A stretch of 64,000 nucleotides of DNA from Leptospira tipperaryensis. GTDB taxonomy: Bacteria; Spirochaetota; Leptospiria; Leptospirales; Leptospiraceae. The DNA lies in contig NZ_CP015218.1 in assembly GCF_001729245.1 (NCBI RefSeq), positions 1 to 64,000 on the forward strand. Direction: 5' to 3'. Positions within the stretch are counted from its first letter, which is position 1. Every line of letters begins with the position of its first letter. Under the pieces are notes generated by a model that did no database searches, was not told the origin of the DNA, and saw nothing but the letters and a program-made list of their open reading frames with translations. Shown in pieces: positions 24,005-36,964 of the stretch. The position numbers and the translations under genes are program-made.

Positions 24005-24704
24005 ACGTTCTGAATTTGCAGGAATGGATCTCCTCACCGCGTTCGGTGAAAAAGAATCTTCGAAAACAGAAATTCAACTTTCCGATATCATTCCCAATCC
24101 GGTTCAGCCGAGGGTTTTTGGGAAGGAAGAAGTATCCGATCTCGTAGAATCGATGAAACGTCTGGGCTTGATCGAGCCGATCGTAGTCAGAAAGTCCGGT
24201 AAAAAATATCAGATCGTCGCCGGAGAAAGAAGATATCAGGCCGCGAAAGTACTAAAGTGGAACTCGATTCCCGCGATCGAGACGGTAGCCTCCGAAGAAA
24301 AATGTTTTGAGATGGCCCTCGCGGAAAATGAAAAACGCAAAAGTCTCAATCCGTGGGAAGTTGGCAGGGCGATCCAGTATCTCAGAAAGGAAAAACGAAA
24401 GACCGCTGAAGAAGTTTCTAAGGTCCTCGGTTTTACGGAGAGATACGTAAAACAACTGAGTTCGATCGCCCGATTGGATCAGAAGTCGGTCGCGGATCTT
24501 ATCAAGTCCGGAAAGGACGCTTCCGTAAAAAATTTAGAAGAACTACTAAAGCAGAAAGAAGGACGAGGGGGTGAAATGGTTTCACCCCGGAAAACCGTCC
24601 CGGCGAAAATTATTCTGCAGCTCGGAAAATTGACGTCCCAACAGAGAGAAAAATTCTTAAAAGAACTATCGTCCCTAAAAAAGAAATACGGACTCAAAGA
24701 CTGA
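23997..24704 (+). CDS. parB: ParB-family partition protein (second copy)
   Basis: A 235-residue ParB. GERRYQAAKVL lies at about residues 75-85, ENEKRKSLNPWEVGRAI follows, and the helix-turn-helix is EEVSKVLGFTERYVKQLSSI. The C-terminal part is short and basic. The coding sequence itself contains a palindrome like that upstream of parA2 (24568-24588, encoding GGEMVSP), recalling B. subtilis spo0J, which carries a parS in its own gene. Confidence 0.92.
   Translation: MAKRSEFAGMDLLTAFGEKESSKTEIQLSDIIPNPVQPRVFGKEEVSDLVESMKRLGLIEPIVVRKSGKKYQIVAGERRYQAAKVLKWNSIPAIETVASEEKCFEMALAENEKRKSLNPWEVGRAIQYLRKEKRKTAEEVSKVLGFTERYVKQLSSIARLDQKSVADLIKSGKDASVKNLEELLKQKEGRGGEMVSPRKTVPAKIILQLGKLTSQQREKFLKELSSLKKKYGLKD
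24568..24588. repeat. parS-like palindrome inside parB2
   Basis: Arms GGGGTGAAA (24568-24576) and TTTCACCCC (24580-24588) flank TGG. The arms match those at 22918-22936 almost exactly. Together the two sites bracket the parA2-parB2 pair. Confidence 0.6.
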
Positions 24705-24939
24705 GAGGTTTTTCGCCGAGTTTTAGGGCGAGCTGGAAGTTTGGATAAGGTTGTGTTGTTTGTTCGTCGCGGGAAAAGGGATCTAAAAACTGCTTGAGCC
24801 GAGACTCGAAGTCCCTTTCAAGGTATTATAAGAGCTGACATTTCTTTTTTAGAAATTCTTGGGACAATGGCCCTGAGTCTAAAGAAAATCCTTTTAACAA
24901 AATAAATAGAAGCTAAATCTTTTTCAAATCGGAGAGAAC

Positions 24940-25542
24940 ATGAAACTTGCCATCATCTCGGCGTCACATCGAAAAATATCGCAGTCTGCAAAGGTCGCGG
25001 AATGGATGAAAGCCAGACTTCTTTTTTTTGGTCATCAGGTTTGGACGCTGGATCTTGGAAATCAGAAGCTCCCTGTTTGGGATGATTCCTTTTGGGACGG
25101 CGGTGCTGAATGGGATAAGATTTGGAAACCGATCGAATCGGAATTGGATCAAGCGGACGCGCTGGTCTTTGTAACCCCCGAGTATTCCGGGATGGCCTCG
25201 CCTGGGTTAAAAAATTTTCTTCTCTATTGCAGCAATAAGATTATAGGTCATAAGCCCGTTTTGATTGGCGCGGTTTCGGCGAGCCGAGGCGGCAGTTATC
25301 CAGTCGCCGAACTCAGGATGAGCAGTTATAAAAATACGAAGGTTTGTTATATACCGGAACATATCATCGTAAGAGACGCGGAAAAAGTTCTGAACGGACC
25401 TGACTCGGTGAGCCAGGAAGATTCTTATATCCGAGAAAGGATCGACTTTGCACTCAAAATTTTGGTGAGTTACGGCGAGGCGTTGAAGACGGTTCGCGCA
25501 TCCGGACTTACCGTGAAAAAAGAATTTTCAAACGGAATGTGA
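24940..25542 (+). CDS. NAD(P)H-dependent FMN reductase-like flavoprotein
   Basis: A 200-residue flavodoxin-like protein. The N-terminal ISASHRKISQSAKVAEW binds the FMN phosphate, and VFVTPEYSGMASPGLKNFL and GAVSASRGGSYP are family marks of NADPH-dependent FMN reductases. Cytoplasmic. The substrate (quinone, azo compound, chromate or iron complexes) cannot be told. CGGAGAG precedes the ATG. Confidence 0.88.
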   Translation: MKLAIISASHRKISQSAKVAEWMKARLLFFGHQVWTLDLGNQKLPVWDDSFWDGGAEWDKIWKPIESELDQADALVFVTPEYSGMASPGLKNFLLYCSNKIIGHKPVLIGAVSASRGGSYPVAELRMSSYKNTKVCYIPEHIIVRDAEKVLNGPDSVSQEDSYIRERIDFALKILVSYGEALKTVRASGLTVKKEFSNGM

Positions 25543-25552
25543 TTCTTCCGTT

Positions 25553-26731
25553 TTAGATTTTAGGCGAAGTCGAAACGACTTTTACCGGATATTCTAAGAT
25601 TTTATTTACAACGAGCCAGGCCGACAACGGTAGAAGCACGTTGACAAACGCCGTGATCGGAATCAAAATCCAAGAGAACGCGGATCCCCATTCAAAAGGA
25701 CTCCACGCGTGCATGAGATGGATGAGGATGGGATGTAAAAGAAAAATCCCCATGCTATTCTTTCCCACAAAGGTAAAAATTTGAATCAGAGTTTTATGTC
25801 TCTTTTCTACCCGTGCTTTTTCCGCCCAGAAAAATAAAACCAGAAACATTCCGAGCGGATAGAAGAGAAGATGATTGGAAGAATCGAACTTCCAGACAAA
25901 TCCGGCTAAAAACAACGCCGAAAGATAAATCAAAATTCCGATCCAGAGAATCTTTTTCATGGAGTAGGGGAGGGGAGAGGATTTTTCTTCCGAGAGGGCC
26001 AAAAAATTCTTCGGTTGTTTAAACCACTTCCCAGCTAACATTCCGAAGGTGAAAAAGAATATAAATCCGGTGAACAAAATCGGTTCGATCGTTCGTATCG
26101 GCCCTTCGGAAAAAAGGAAAAAGATGTGATTGGAAACTAAATTGACCAACAAGCTCAAGAATAGAATCGAAAGGATCGCCTTTTTCGTGTTAAGTTTTGT
26201 TTGGATCTTTGAAAACAAAGGAAAGATCAAATAAAATGAAAAAAGAAGCGGAACAAAATAATACGGAGCACACCAGGTTCCGAGTAACAAACCGGAAAGA
26301 AAAGCCCCCAGATCCGGCAACGTTCCTAATTTCACATAAGCCGCGAGCAGACTTACGAAGAAATATGGAAGAATCAGTGAAAGGATCTTTGATTTCCAAT
26401 AGTCTCTAAAGTTTGTGGATTTCAAAAAAATTCCCGACGAAAGGATAAAGGCCGGGACGCTGAATCTTGCAAGATTGGAAAGAGCCAGAGTCGCAATCGA
26501 CGCGCTTTGATCGGGCCCAAAGTATTGAAAGTAAGAATTGACGTGGATAAAAACGATTCCAGTGATCGCGAGGCCTCTGATAAAATCGATGGATTCGCTT
26601 CTTCCGCTTTTAGACTCGTCTTTCTGCGGAGAAGAAATTAACATTTGAGACGAACGATTGGAAAAAAAGAAGAATGCGAATAGAAGAATCAGACCGAAGA
26701 GATCCATGAAAAGCTGAAGATGTGAATTCAT
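25553..26731 (-). CDS. Acyltransferase 3 family membrane protein
   Basis: A 392-residue integral membrane protein with about ten hydrophobic segments. After the first segment the motif DFIRGLAITGIVFIHVNS, including the catalytic-type His, matches acyltransferase 3 (OafB/NolL-like) proteins. Such enzymes O-acetylate lipopolysaccharide or other surface glycans. No glycan genes are adjacent, so its target is unknown. Confidence 0.87.
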   Translation of the reverse strand: MNSHLQLFMDLFGLILLFAFFFFSNRSSQMLISSPQKDESKSGRSESIDFIRGLAITGIVFIHVNSYFQYFGPDQSASIATLALSNLARFSVPAFILSSGIFLKSTNFRDYWKSKILSLILPYFFVSLLAAYVKLGTLPDLGAFLSGLLLGTWCAPYYFVPLLFSFYLIFPLFSKIQTKLNTKKAILSILFLSLLVNLVSNHIFFLFSEGPIRTIEPILFTGFIFFFTFGMLAGKWFKQPKNFLALSEEKSSPLPYSMKKILWIGILIYLSALFLAGFVWKFDSSNHLLFYPLGMFLVLFFWAEKARVEKRHKTLIQIFTFVGKNSMGIFLLHPILIHLMHAWSPFEWGSAFSWILIPITAFVNVLLPLSAWLVVNKILEYPVKVVSTSPKI

Positions 26732-26824
26732 AAAAGAGTGTACTTTTCCTGGGTAGAATTAATATTCATCTGTCAATATGCGATTTTTTGGTAAAGAATC
26801 TAATTTATTAGGTCGGTTTAAAAA

Positions 26825-27223
26825 ATGAATAAGGTGCAGGTCCCTGCCGGCGGAATCATCTTTCGCGAAGGCGAACTGAATAACGCGATGTATGTGATTC
26901 TTAGCGGATCAGTCGAAGTTTATTTTACGCGTAAGAATGTGGTACAACGTCTTGCGATCATGAAAAAGGGAGACTTTTTCGGAGAGATGGCTCTTTTTCG
27001 TTCCTTGCCGAGAACCGCAACTGCCAAAGCCATTTTGGATTGCGAACTTGCGGTGATCGAAAGTAAACAACAACTGGAAAGATTCTTACTCAACAATCCG
27101 GATTTTTCCGCAAAGATGGTGCGTATTCTCGCGGATCGTCTTGCAAACACGAACGCGATTTTGATTTCTAAGTTGGACGAATACGCTTCGGGAGAATTGG
27201 AATTCGGAAATTCCGAAGCCTGA
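26825..27223 (+). CDS. Cyclic nucleotide-binding domain protein
   Basis: A 132-residue single-domain protein. PAGGIIFREGELNNAMYVILSGSVEVY begins a CNB/CRP cap fold, and the phosphate-binding cassette is FGEMALFRSLPRTATAKA, with the Glu and Arg that contact cAMP or cGMP. There is no DNA-binding helix-turn-helix, so it is a stand-alone sensor or adaptor. It ends exactly one base before the convergent diguanylate cyclase gene. Confidence 0.9.
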   Translation: MNKVQVPAGGIIFREGELNNAMYVILSGSVEVYFTRKNVVQRLAIMKKGDFFGEMALFRSLPRTATAKAILDCELAVIESKQQLERFLLNNPDFSAKMVRILADRLANTNAILISKLDEYASGELEFGNSEA

Positions 27224-28240
27224 TTATAACTCCGGGGAATGGATGAGGATTCGGTCTTTGCCGGATTTTTTTGCTTTGTAAAGAGCTGCGTCCGCGTTCT
27301 TAAAAAGATCGTTCGTATCTTTTCCGTCTTCTCCAAATCTACAGATTCCTCCTGAGACGGTAACCGCCAAACCGTACTGACTCATCGAAGCTTCTAAAAG
27401 ATAATTACGAAAACGATTGGCGGCCACGAGCGCGTTTTCTTTCGGAGTTTCGGGCAAGATCACAGCGAATTCTTCTCCACCGATTCTGCAACAGATGTCT
27501 TCTTGTCGAAAGGAAAAAAGCATCGTACCCGCGATCAATCTTAGAATGTCGTCTCCAAATCCGTGTCCGTATGTGTCGTTGATGATCTTAAAATTATCAA
27601 CATCCAAAATCAAAAGACAAAAATCTCTCTGATATCTTGAACTCCGATTGATCTCCTTATTAAGAATGATGTTGAAGTATCTTCGATTGTAGATTCCACT
27701 CGTTTCGTCGATGACCGTATTCAGAATAATCTCTTCAAAGGAATACAATTCCACGATCTTTGGATTTTCTATGATTCTATTTTTGCTGAAGATATAGTCG
27801 AGCATGGAGACGATGAAGTTTACGTTTCTTCCCAGAGAAGCGCTCATACTTTCTCCGTGTTTGTAAATCTCTTCCCAGAGTTCTCTTGCTTCGGGTTCTT
27901 GAATTTCGAGATGAGAAATGATTCTAAAAAACTCGGAATAGAAGAACGGATTGTTCACGGCGAGTTCCGCGATTCTTGTTTTGAATTCGGGCAAGCCGGA
28001 TTCGTGATCGTGTAAAAGTGAGATGACTTTTGTCTTGAGATCGGGGCCTATGTTGCGGATGGCTTTGAGTTGTTCGTTCATCTTGATTAGTTCGAGCCTC
28101 GCCATTCCCGCCGTATTTTCCTGAGCCTCGAGAGTTTTTTCAGCTTCTAAAAGTTCGCTTTCACTGAGTTTGGAAATTCTTTCGTAAAGTTCTACGAGAC
28201 TTTTGAGCCTGGTGATTTCGTCTTTCTGGTTCAGGTCCAT
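27224..28240 (-). CDS. Diguanylate cyclase (GGDEF domain)
   Basis: A 338-residue soluble protein. The C-terminal GGDEF domain (about 175-335) has the active GGEEF signature in RIGGEEFAVILP and an RxxD inhibitory site (RQED) five residues before it, so it should make c-di-GMP with product feedback. The N-terminal half is helical and begins with a coiled coil (EKTLEAQENTAGMARLELIK); no known sensor domain was recognised. It abuts the convergent cyclic-nucleotide-binding gene. Confidence 0.92.
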   Translation of the reverse strand: MDLNQKDEITRLKSLVELYERISKLSESELLEAEKTLEAQENTAGMARLELIKMNEQLKAIRNIGPDLKTKVISLLHDHESGLPEFKTRIAELAVNNPFFYSEFFRIISHLEIQEPEARELWEEIYKHGESMSASLGRNVNFIVSMLDYIFSKNRIIENPKIVELYSFEEIILNTVIDETSGIYNRRYFNIILNKEINRSSRYQRDFCLLILDVDNFKIINDTYGHGFGDDILRLIAGTMLFSFRQEDICCRIGGEEFAVILPETPKENALVAANRFRNYLLEASMSQYGLAVTVSGGICRFGEDGKDTNDLFKNADAALYKAKKSGKDRILIHSPEL

Positions 28241-28387
28241 ACCTCACCCTTCTTTTTCGCATTTACCTCCGAAGAGGCGCTTTTTACAAATTTATTGCTT
28301 CAAGGTTTTTGAGGTAAACTAAATAAAGAGAGTCTTCTTCTAAATTAATGTTTGAAGCGAGTTATAAGATAACAGGAAGTTGTTTTT

Positions 28388-29109
<722 letters not shown>

Positions 29110-29134
<25 letters not shown>

Positions 29135-29661
29135 ATTTACCTTTTGAAAAGTCAGCCTCACAAAACGGAAATCTGATTCGAGTTTTGTTTGTCTGTCTCG
29201 GAAATATCTGCCGTTCTCCCGCGGCGGAAGGCGCATTCTTAGATTTGGTACAGAAGAAGAATTTAGAATCCTCCTTTTTTGTGGATTCTTGCGGAACCTC
29301 CCGCTTTCATCTCGGTGAACTTCCCGATCCGAGAGCGAGACAGGCCGCTCGCAAAAGAGGAATCGAACTCACTCACAGAGCGCGTCAGTTTCGTAAGGAA
29401 GATTTTAAGGAATTCGATCATATTCTTGCGATGGATAAATCGAATCAGAAAGACGTTCTCTATCTTGCGTCCACGGACGAGGAACGAAAAAAAGTTCAGC
29501 TCTTTCGATTTTTTCAAAAGGATTCCAAGAAGGATTCGGAAGTTCCGGATCCGTTTTACGGAACTCTAAAGGACTTTGACGAAGTACAAAATATTGTCTC
29601 GGAAACCGCAGAAGACTTTCTGGAATTCCTCCTCTCTAAAAAACTGGATTTGAAAGCATAG
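29110..29661 (+). CDS. Low-molecular-weight protein tyrosine phosphatase
   Basis: From ATG 29110 the protein has 183 residues. The P-loop CLGNICRS (Cys29, Arg35) is the family CX5R signature, and the acid VPDPFYG (Asp) is near the C-terminus. It dephosphorylates phosphotyrosine proteins or arginine phosphates in the cytoplasm. The roughly 20-residue tail before the P-loop is longer than usual; a later start is possible. It is coupled to the upstream SDR. Confidence 0.9.
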
Positions 29662-29685
29662 TATCCGGGAGGAAAAAATCTCTCT

Positions 29686-30954
29686 ATGAGTAAATCCGGA
29701 AAGAAGAAAGTAGTCATCATCGGCGCAGGGTTCGGCGGTCTTCAGGCCGTTAAAAAACTCTCTCAAAACTCGGACCTCGATATCACGGTCATCGACAAAA
29801 AAAATCATCACCTCTTTCAACCGCTTCTCTATCAAGTTGCAACTGCAGTTTTGAGTCCGGCGGACATTGCAATTCCGACTCGTTCTCTTGTCGGGGAAAG
29901 TAAAAACGTAACCGTCGTCCTCGGAGAAGCTACTAAGATAGACACCGCGAATAAAACGGTCTATTTTCAAAACACTTCAACAAATTATGATTATCTAATA
30001 TTGTCGGCCGGCGCTCGGTCCAGCTATTTCGGAAACGATCAGTGGGCTCAACATACGATCGGCCTAAAAAATCTGAAGGACGCTCTAAAGATCCGTCATA
30101 AACTTTTGATTTCTTTTGAAAAGGCTGAACTTTCCGGAGATCCTGAAATCGCAAAATCTCTTTTGAACTACGTGATCATCGGAGGAGGTCCGACCGGTGT
30201 GGAACTCGCCGGTTCCATCGCGGAACTTTCTCATCAGATCATTCGGGACGAATTTCATTCTATCGACCCGGCGCTTTCCAAGATTACTTTGATCGAGGCG
30301 GCTCCGAGACTTCTGATGGCGTTTTCTCCTTCTCTCGGCGATTTTGCAAAACACAGATTGGAGAAGAGGGGAGTGGAAGTTCTCACCGGAACTAGGGTCG
30401 TAAACATCGATGAGAAAGGAGTGCACCTGGAGGGAAAGACGATTCATTCCGAAACCGTAATATGGGCCGCCGGAGTTCAAGCGAACGCGATCGCCGCTAC
30501 GTTAGGCGCTCCTTTGGACCGTTCCGGAAGAGTGATGGTCGACGAGTTCTGCAATATAGAAGGACATCCGGAAGTGTTTGTCATCGGTGATATCGCCAAT
30601 TATACAAAAGGTCTGGAACGTCCTCTCCCCGGGGTTTCTCCCGTTGCAATGCAGCAGGGAAGATACGTCGCCGCTCTGATCAAAAACGATCTGAAGAATA
30701 AAAAACGAAAAAGTTTTCATTATATCGACAAAGGCTCCATGGCGACGATCGGAAGGACGGACGCGGTTGCGGAAGTCGGCTTTTTAAAGATGAAAGGTTT
30801 TTTTGGATGGCTCGCTTGGCTTTTTGTTCACTTGTTCTATCAAGTCGGATTTAAGAATAAGATTACCATCTTGATTACTTGGGTTTGGTCTTATATCGCA
30901 TTCAGCGCGGAGGCGAGAGTGATCCAGGACGAAGTCAGCGCGGATAAGGATTGA
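29686..30954 (+). CDS. ndh: Type II NADH dehydrogenase (NDH-2)
   Basis: A 422-residue flavoprotein with two dinucleotide folds: VIIGAGFGGLQA near the N-terminus for FAD and VIIGGGPTGVELAG around 165-180 for NADH. The IWAAGVQA and FVIGDIANY motifs are typical, and a hydrophobic C-terminal region (GWLAWLFVHLFYQVGF) should attach it to the inner membrane. It passes electrons from NADH to quinone without pumping protons. GGGAGG precedes the ATG. Confidence 0.93.
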   Translation: MSKSGKKKVVIIGAGFGGLQAVKKLSQNSDLDITVIDKKNHHLFQPLLYQVATAVLSPADIAIPTRSLVGESKNVTVVLGEATKIDTANKTVYFQNTSTNYDYLILSAGARSSYFGNDQWAQHTIGLKNLKDALKIRHKLLISFEKAELSGDPEIAKSLLNYVIIGGGPTGVELAGSIAELSHQIIRDEFHSIDPALSKITLIEAAPRLLMAFSPSLGDFAKHRLEKRGVEVLTGTRVVNIDEKGVHLEGKTIHSETVIWAAGVQANAIAATLGAPLDRSGRVMVDEFCNIEGHPEVFVIGDIANYTKGLERPLPGVSPVAMQQGRYVAALIKNDLKNKKRKSFHYIDKGSMATIGRTDAVAEVGFLKMKGFFGWLAWLFVHLFYQVGFKNKITILITWVWSYIAFSAEARVIQDEVSADKD

Positions 30955-30967
30955 TCCGAAAACGATC

Positions 30968-30992
30968 GCGCGCTTTTAATTCGAGAGCGCGC
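30968..30992 (+). terminator. GC hairpin after ndh
   Basis: Arms GCGCGCT (30968-30974) and AGCGCGC (30986-30992) pair around an 11-base loop, 14 bp after the ndh stop. There is no U-tract, so it is at best a weak terminator or a barrier before the next ATG at 30997. Confidence 0.4.
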
Positions 30993-30996
30993 ATCG

Positions 30997-31467
30997 ATGT
31001 CGAATGGTTTTGCAATGAGAATCAAACTTTGGATCGGAATTCTTTTCGTGAGCGCTTGTTTTCTTTTTGCATTCTATTCTTTTTTGAAGAATGTGGAATA
31101 TACTCCGAAAGACGCGATTCTTGTATCCGATCAGTTTCTCAGTCTGTTGATTTCCAAAAAGATCGAACAAGCCTACGCTCTTACCAATCAGAATTCCATC
31201 GTTGGAAGATCCTACGAAGGATTTCAAAAGAAGGTCGAGAAAGAATTGGGAAGCGCGGATTTTCACGACTGCAACCTCGCTGTCACGAGCTACCATCCTA
31301 GGCAATCCTACGGAAACAGACTTCGAAGATATTGGAGCCGAAGTCCGGTTGTGGTCGATCCGTTTCATATCGAATACGATCCTTGTAAGATTCCATTGAA
31401 AATTTCTCTGAAACTCAACGGAAACGGAGAATGGAAGGTCGTCAATTTTCAGACGCACGCAGAATAA
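30997..31467 (+). CDS. Membrane-anchored hypothetical protein
   Basis: A 156-residue protein with one N-terminal hydrophobic segment (about 9-27) and a soluble remainder. Two cysteines in the mature part (HDCNL, DPCKI) could form a disulphide. The phrase DQFLSLLISKKIEQAYALT recalls small DUF4878-like or NTF2-like lumazine-type folds, but I cannot assign it. ATG 31015 is an alternative start. Confidence 0.65.
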   Translation: MSNGFAMRIKLWIGILFVSACFLFAFYSFLKNVEYTPKDAILVSDQFLSLLISKKIEQAYALTNQNSIVGRSYEGFQKKVEKELGSADFHDCNLAVTSYHPRQSYGNRLRRYWSRSPVVVDPFHIEYDPCKIPLKISLKLNGNGEWKVVNFQTHAE

Positions 31468-31627
31468 CATTTTGTACAACGACTTTTGATCCATCCGATA
31501 AGTCGCTGACAATGTCGCTTTACAATTTCGTTCGAGAATCGGAATCGATTCTCCTTTCAACTTGCAATTCCGGCGGAATCGCAATCGCATTCGGAAAGAA
31601 TTCGGATCGCGAAAAAAAAATCAAAGT

Positions 31628-32245
31628 TCAGGGAATCGAATACGTTCCGCAGAATTTCAGACCGGTTTTTGTTTGCATAAAAGAAAAAACTTTTTGAGTG
31701 CTTTCGGAACCTAAGAGCGGTTTGTGCACGGTCACGAGGACTTCGTAACCTTTCGAGTTTCGGGATTTTTGATCGGATAAAATACAAGGCCGATTTTGGG
31801 TTTCCTGATTTGTCTCGTGACGATGAACGCTGTATCGGTTGGGATCTTTGAGAGCTTTTTTTGTCTCTTCATCAAAGACGTTTGAATGATTCTTTTGCAG
31901 AAATTGATTGATGGGTATAGAGGAAAGTTCGTTAGGGTCGGAGTAGTATCTTTTATACGCTGCGATCGGATTCAAATCCGTTAAGGATTCTTCTTCGCTG
32001 AGAAGGCAGTCCATGCAGTCGATTTGTTTTGTGGATAATTTTTTAAACTCAGTGTGGTCGTTTTGTTCCACCGAGTTTGCAAACGCGATCCAGGTCTTTT
32101 CCATTTCGGAATCCGACTCGGTCGTATCCGTAACAATCCCGATTTGATTTTTATCCTCCGAAGAATCGTCTTTACAAAACGTAAAGGAGAAGACTAAAAA
32201 GAATAGGGAAAAAGAAAGAATGGCTAACGTTCTATTTTGATACAT
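31628..32245 (-). CDS. Probable lipoprotein, function unknown
   Basis: A 205-residue protein with a hydrophobic signal ending FLVFSFTFC, a spirochaetal-type lipobox, then an acidic Ser/Asp/Glu linker (KDDSSEDKNQ). The rest contains a CMDC pair and a possible NTF2-like or lumenal fold. Surface or periplasmic location is inferred. It converges with the gene at 30997-31467. Confidence 0.7.
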   Translation of the reverse strand: MYQNRTLAILSFSLFFLVFSFTFCKDDSSEDKNQIGIVTDTTESDSEMEKTWIAFANSVEQNDHTEFKKLSTKQIDCMDCLLSEEESLTDLNPIAAYKRYYSDPNELSSIPINQFLQKNHSNVFDEETKKALKDPNRYSVHRHETNQETQNRPCILSDQKSRNSKGYEVLVTVHKPLLGSESTQKVFSFMQTKTGLKFCGTYSIP

Positions 32246-32472
32246 GCTTTTGTTTTGTAAAACCCAATTCTATAACGTTTTTGGGGCATAACATTTGCGG
32301 GGATTCTTCTTAGTTTTTGCGAGTGGGTCTGATTGAAGAATCATTCTTACCGAAATCTTGAACGGAAACGTGGAACAAGCTCTTTCTTTTCAGGTTAGGC
32401 GTAACGGAATCTTATCTATTCTCGTTGAAAAAATCCTTGAACCCTTTCTTCTCACGGATAAATTGCTCTGAA

Positions 32473-33276
<804 letters not shown>

Positions 33277-33285
33277 TAGGAAAGC

Positions 33286-33708
33286 ATGGAAACGAGAAGT
33301 GTTGTAAAAGAATTTCAGTTCGACTATCCTCTGATGAGAGTGTGGAACGCTGTGACGGTCAACGAAGAGTTGATCCACTGGCTGGCCGATAAGGTAACCG
33401 GACGTCCGAAAGAAGGAGCTAACTTCGCTTGGACTTGGAAACTCGGAATGGAGGGAGACCTCACAACAAACGGGATTTATAAAAAGATAGTCCCTCTTAA
33501 AGAATTGATACTGCTCTGGCAGGATCATCCGGCCGGAGAGATCGAGTTAAAACTCGAGTTTCAATCTCTGAATGAGAATTCTTCGAAGCTCGTTGTAACG
33601 AATTCGGGCTATCCCGTGGGCGATAAGTATGACGTTTGGATCGAAGCAGCCTCTGAGGGATGGGAAGAAGAAGGAAAACATTTGAGAGAATACTTAAAAA
33701 AATCTTGA
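33286..33708 (+). CDS. SRPBCC / AHSA1-like protein
   Basis: A 140-residue protein of the START/AHSA1 fold. It opens with a beta strand and helix (EFQFDYPLMRVWNAVTVNEELIHW), has FAWTWKLG and a long C-terminal helix (WIEAASEGWEEEGKHL). Such proteins bind hydrophobic ligands; the role is unknown. TAGGAAA lies just before the ATG. Confidence 0.75.
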   Translation: METRSVVKEFQFDYPLMRVWNAVTVNEELIHWLADKVTGRPKEGANFAWTWKLGMEGDLTTNGIYKKIVPLKELILLWQDHPAGEIELKLEFQSLNENSSKLVVTNSGYPVGDKYDVWIEAASEGWEEEGKHLREYLKKS

Positions 33709-33755
33709 GCGGGCAAGGCCTCTAAAAAAGATGGTAAAAGGAACCTATAGGAAAG

Positions 33756-34139
33756 GTGATTTTACCTGTGGAACTACTCGATTTAGAAAGTTACTTTCAA
33801 ACACTCACAGATCTCACTGATACCATAGCAGTCGTCAATTCTCCTTACGAATCAGACTTTGACCATGATATCGGACAGTTAGAGCAGTATTTCTCTGATA
33901 TTGCTTCTAGACCCTGGGAAACTTCGGAAAGAGATTACTTTAATCTTTTTTGCAGTCACTTTACATTCCACGCAAAGATCGTGGAAGAAATCATTCATGA
34001 AGCAAGACGAGTGCTGATGCCTGAGAGAAGGATCTTCGTAAAGCGTCTCGTCGCTTATCATAAGCACGCGGGAGAATGGTTTGCGGAACTTCAGAAGAAA
34101 CGCAAACAGTTCTCGCAGAAAGACATGGTAACTGCCTGA
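33756..34139 (+). CDS. Hypothetical protein
   Basis: A 127-residue, mostly helical acidic protein with no motif I recognise. Two GTG starts are possible, 33756 and 33768; the second has GGAAAGG at better spacing. It ends in a Lys/Arg-rich helix and is followed by a strong terminator, so it is expressed as the end of a unit. Confidence 0.6.
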   Translation: MILPVELLDLESYFQTLTDLTDTIAVVNSPYESDFDHDIGQLEQYFSDIASRPWETSERDYFNLFCSHFTFHAKIVEEIIHEARRVLMPERRIFVKRLVAYHKHAGEWFAELQKKRKQFSQKDMVTA

Positions 34140-34174
34140 TTTCATTTGACAGCTACCCGCTTCTCAAAGAATCT

Positions 34175-34200
34175 GAGCCGGTGTCTTTACCGGCTCTTTT
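34175..34200 (+). terminator. Rho-independent terminator
   Basis: Arms GAGCCGGT (34175-34182) and ACCGGCTC (34189-34196) around a 6-base loop are followed by TTTTC. This is 36 bp after the stop of the preceding gene. Confidence 0.85.
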
Positions 34201-34230
34201 CATATCAACACATTCGCCCGGGAGAATCTC

Positions 34231-35298
<1,068 letters not shown>

Positions 35299-35373
35299 TT
35301 TTTCGGAATTTCTTGACTTTTGGATTCGCTTCCTTAACGTTTGGGAGAAGTTTTTAAACTCATAAGGAACATC

Positions 35374-36693
<1,320 letters not shown>

Positions 36694-36890
36694 AGTCCAT
36701 TTCTTTTTTACTCTGTATTTGTTGTTCCGACAAACGGGTTCCATCGAAAAAAGCTTGAAGCGGATTTGAAGTTCGTCTTCGGGTGAAATTTCGGTGGACT
36801 TTTTCGAAACGGTTTACGTGCGACTTTATCCGTCTCGTCGGAAGAACGTGTCGGTTTTCAAAAATCGAAAAAAATACGATCTAAGAATCA

Positions 36891-36920
36891 AAAAAGCAGA
36901 GGGTGAACTTCTGCTTTTTT
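36891..36920 (+). terminator. Rho-independent terminator
   Basis: Arms AAAAAGCAGA (36891-36900) and TCTGCTTTTT (36910-36919) surround a 9-base loop, followed by TGTTTT. It lies 198 bp after the MORN lipoprotein stop and 45 bp before the next ATG, and it may read either way. Confidence 0.75.
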
Positions 36921-36964
36921 GTTTTCAGACGTGAATGCTTTTTCGAATTCTCCGATAATATCGT

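Noticed and set aside
25553..26731. Possible O-antigen cluster around the acyltransferase
   Set aside because: No other glycan synthesis genes are adjacent.
36781..36796. GGGTGAAATTTC resembling the parS-like palindrome
   Set aside because: Only one half-site is present; the right arm does not match.
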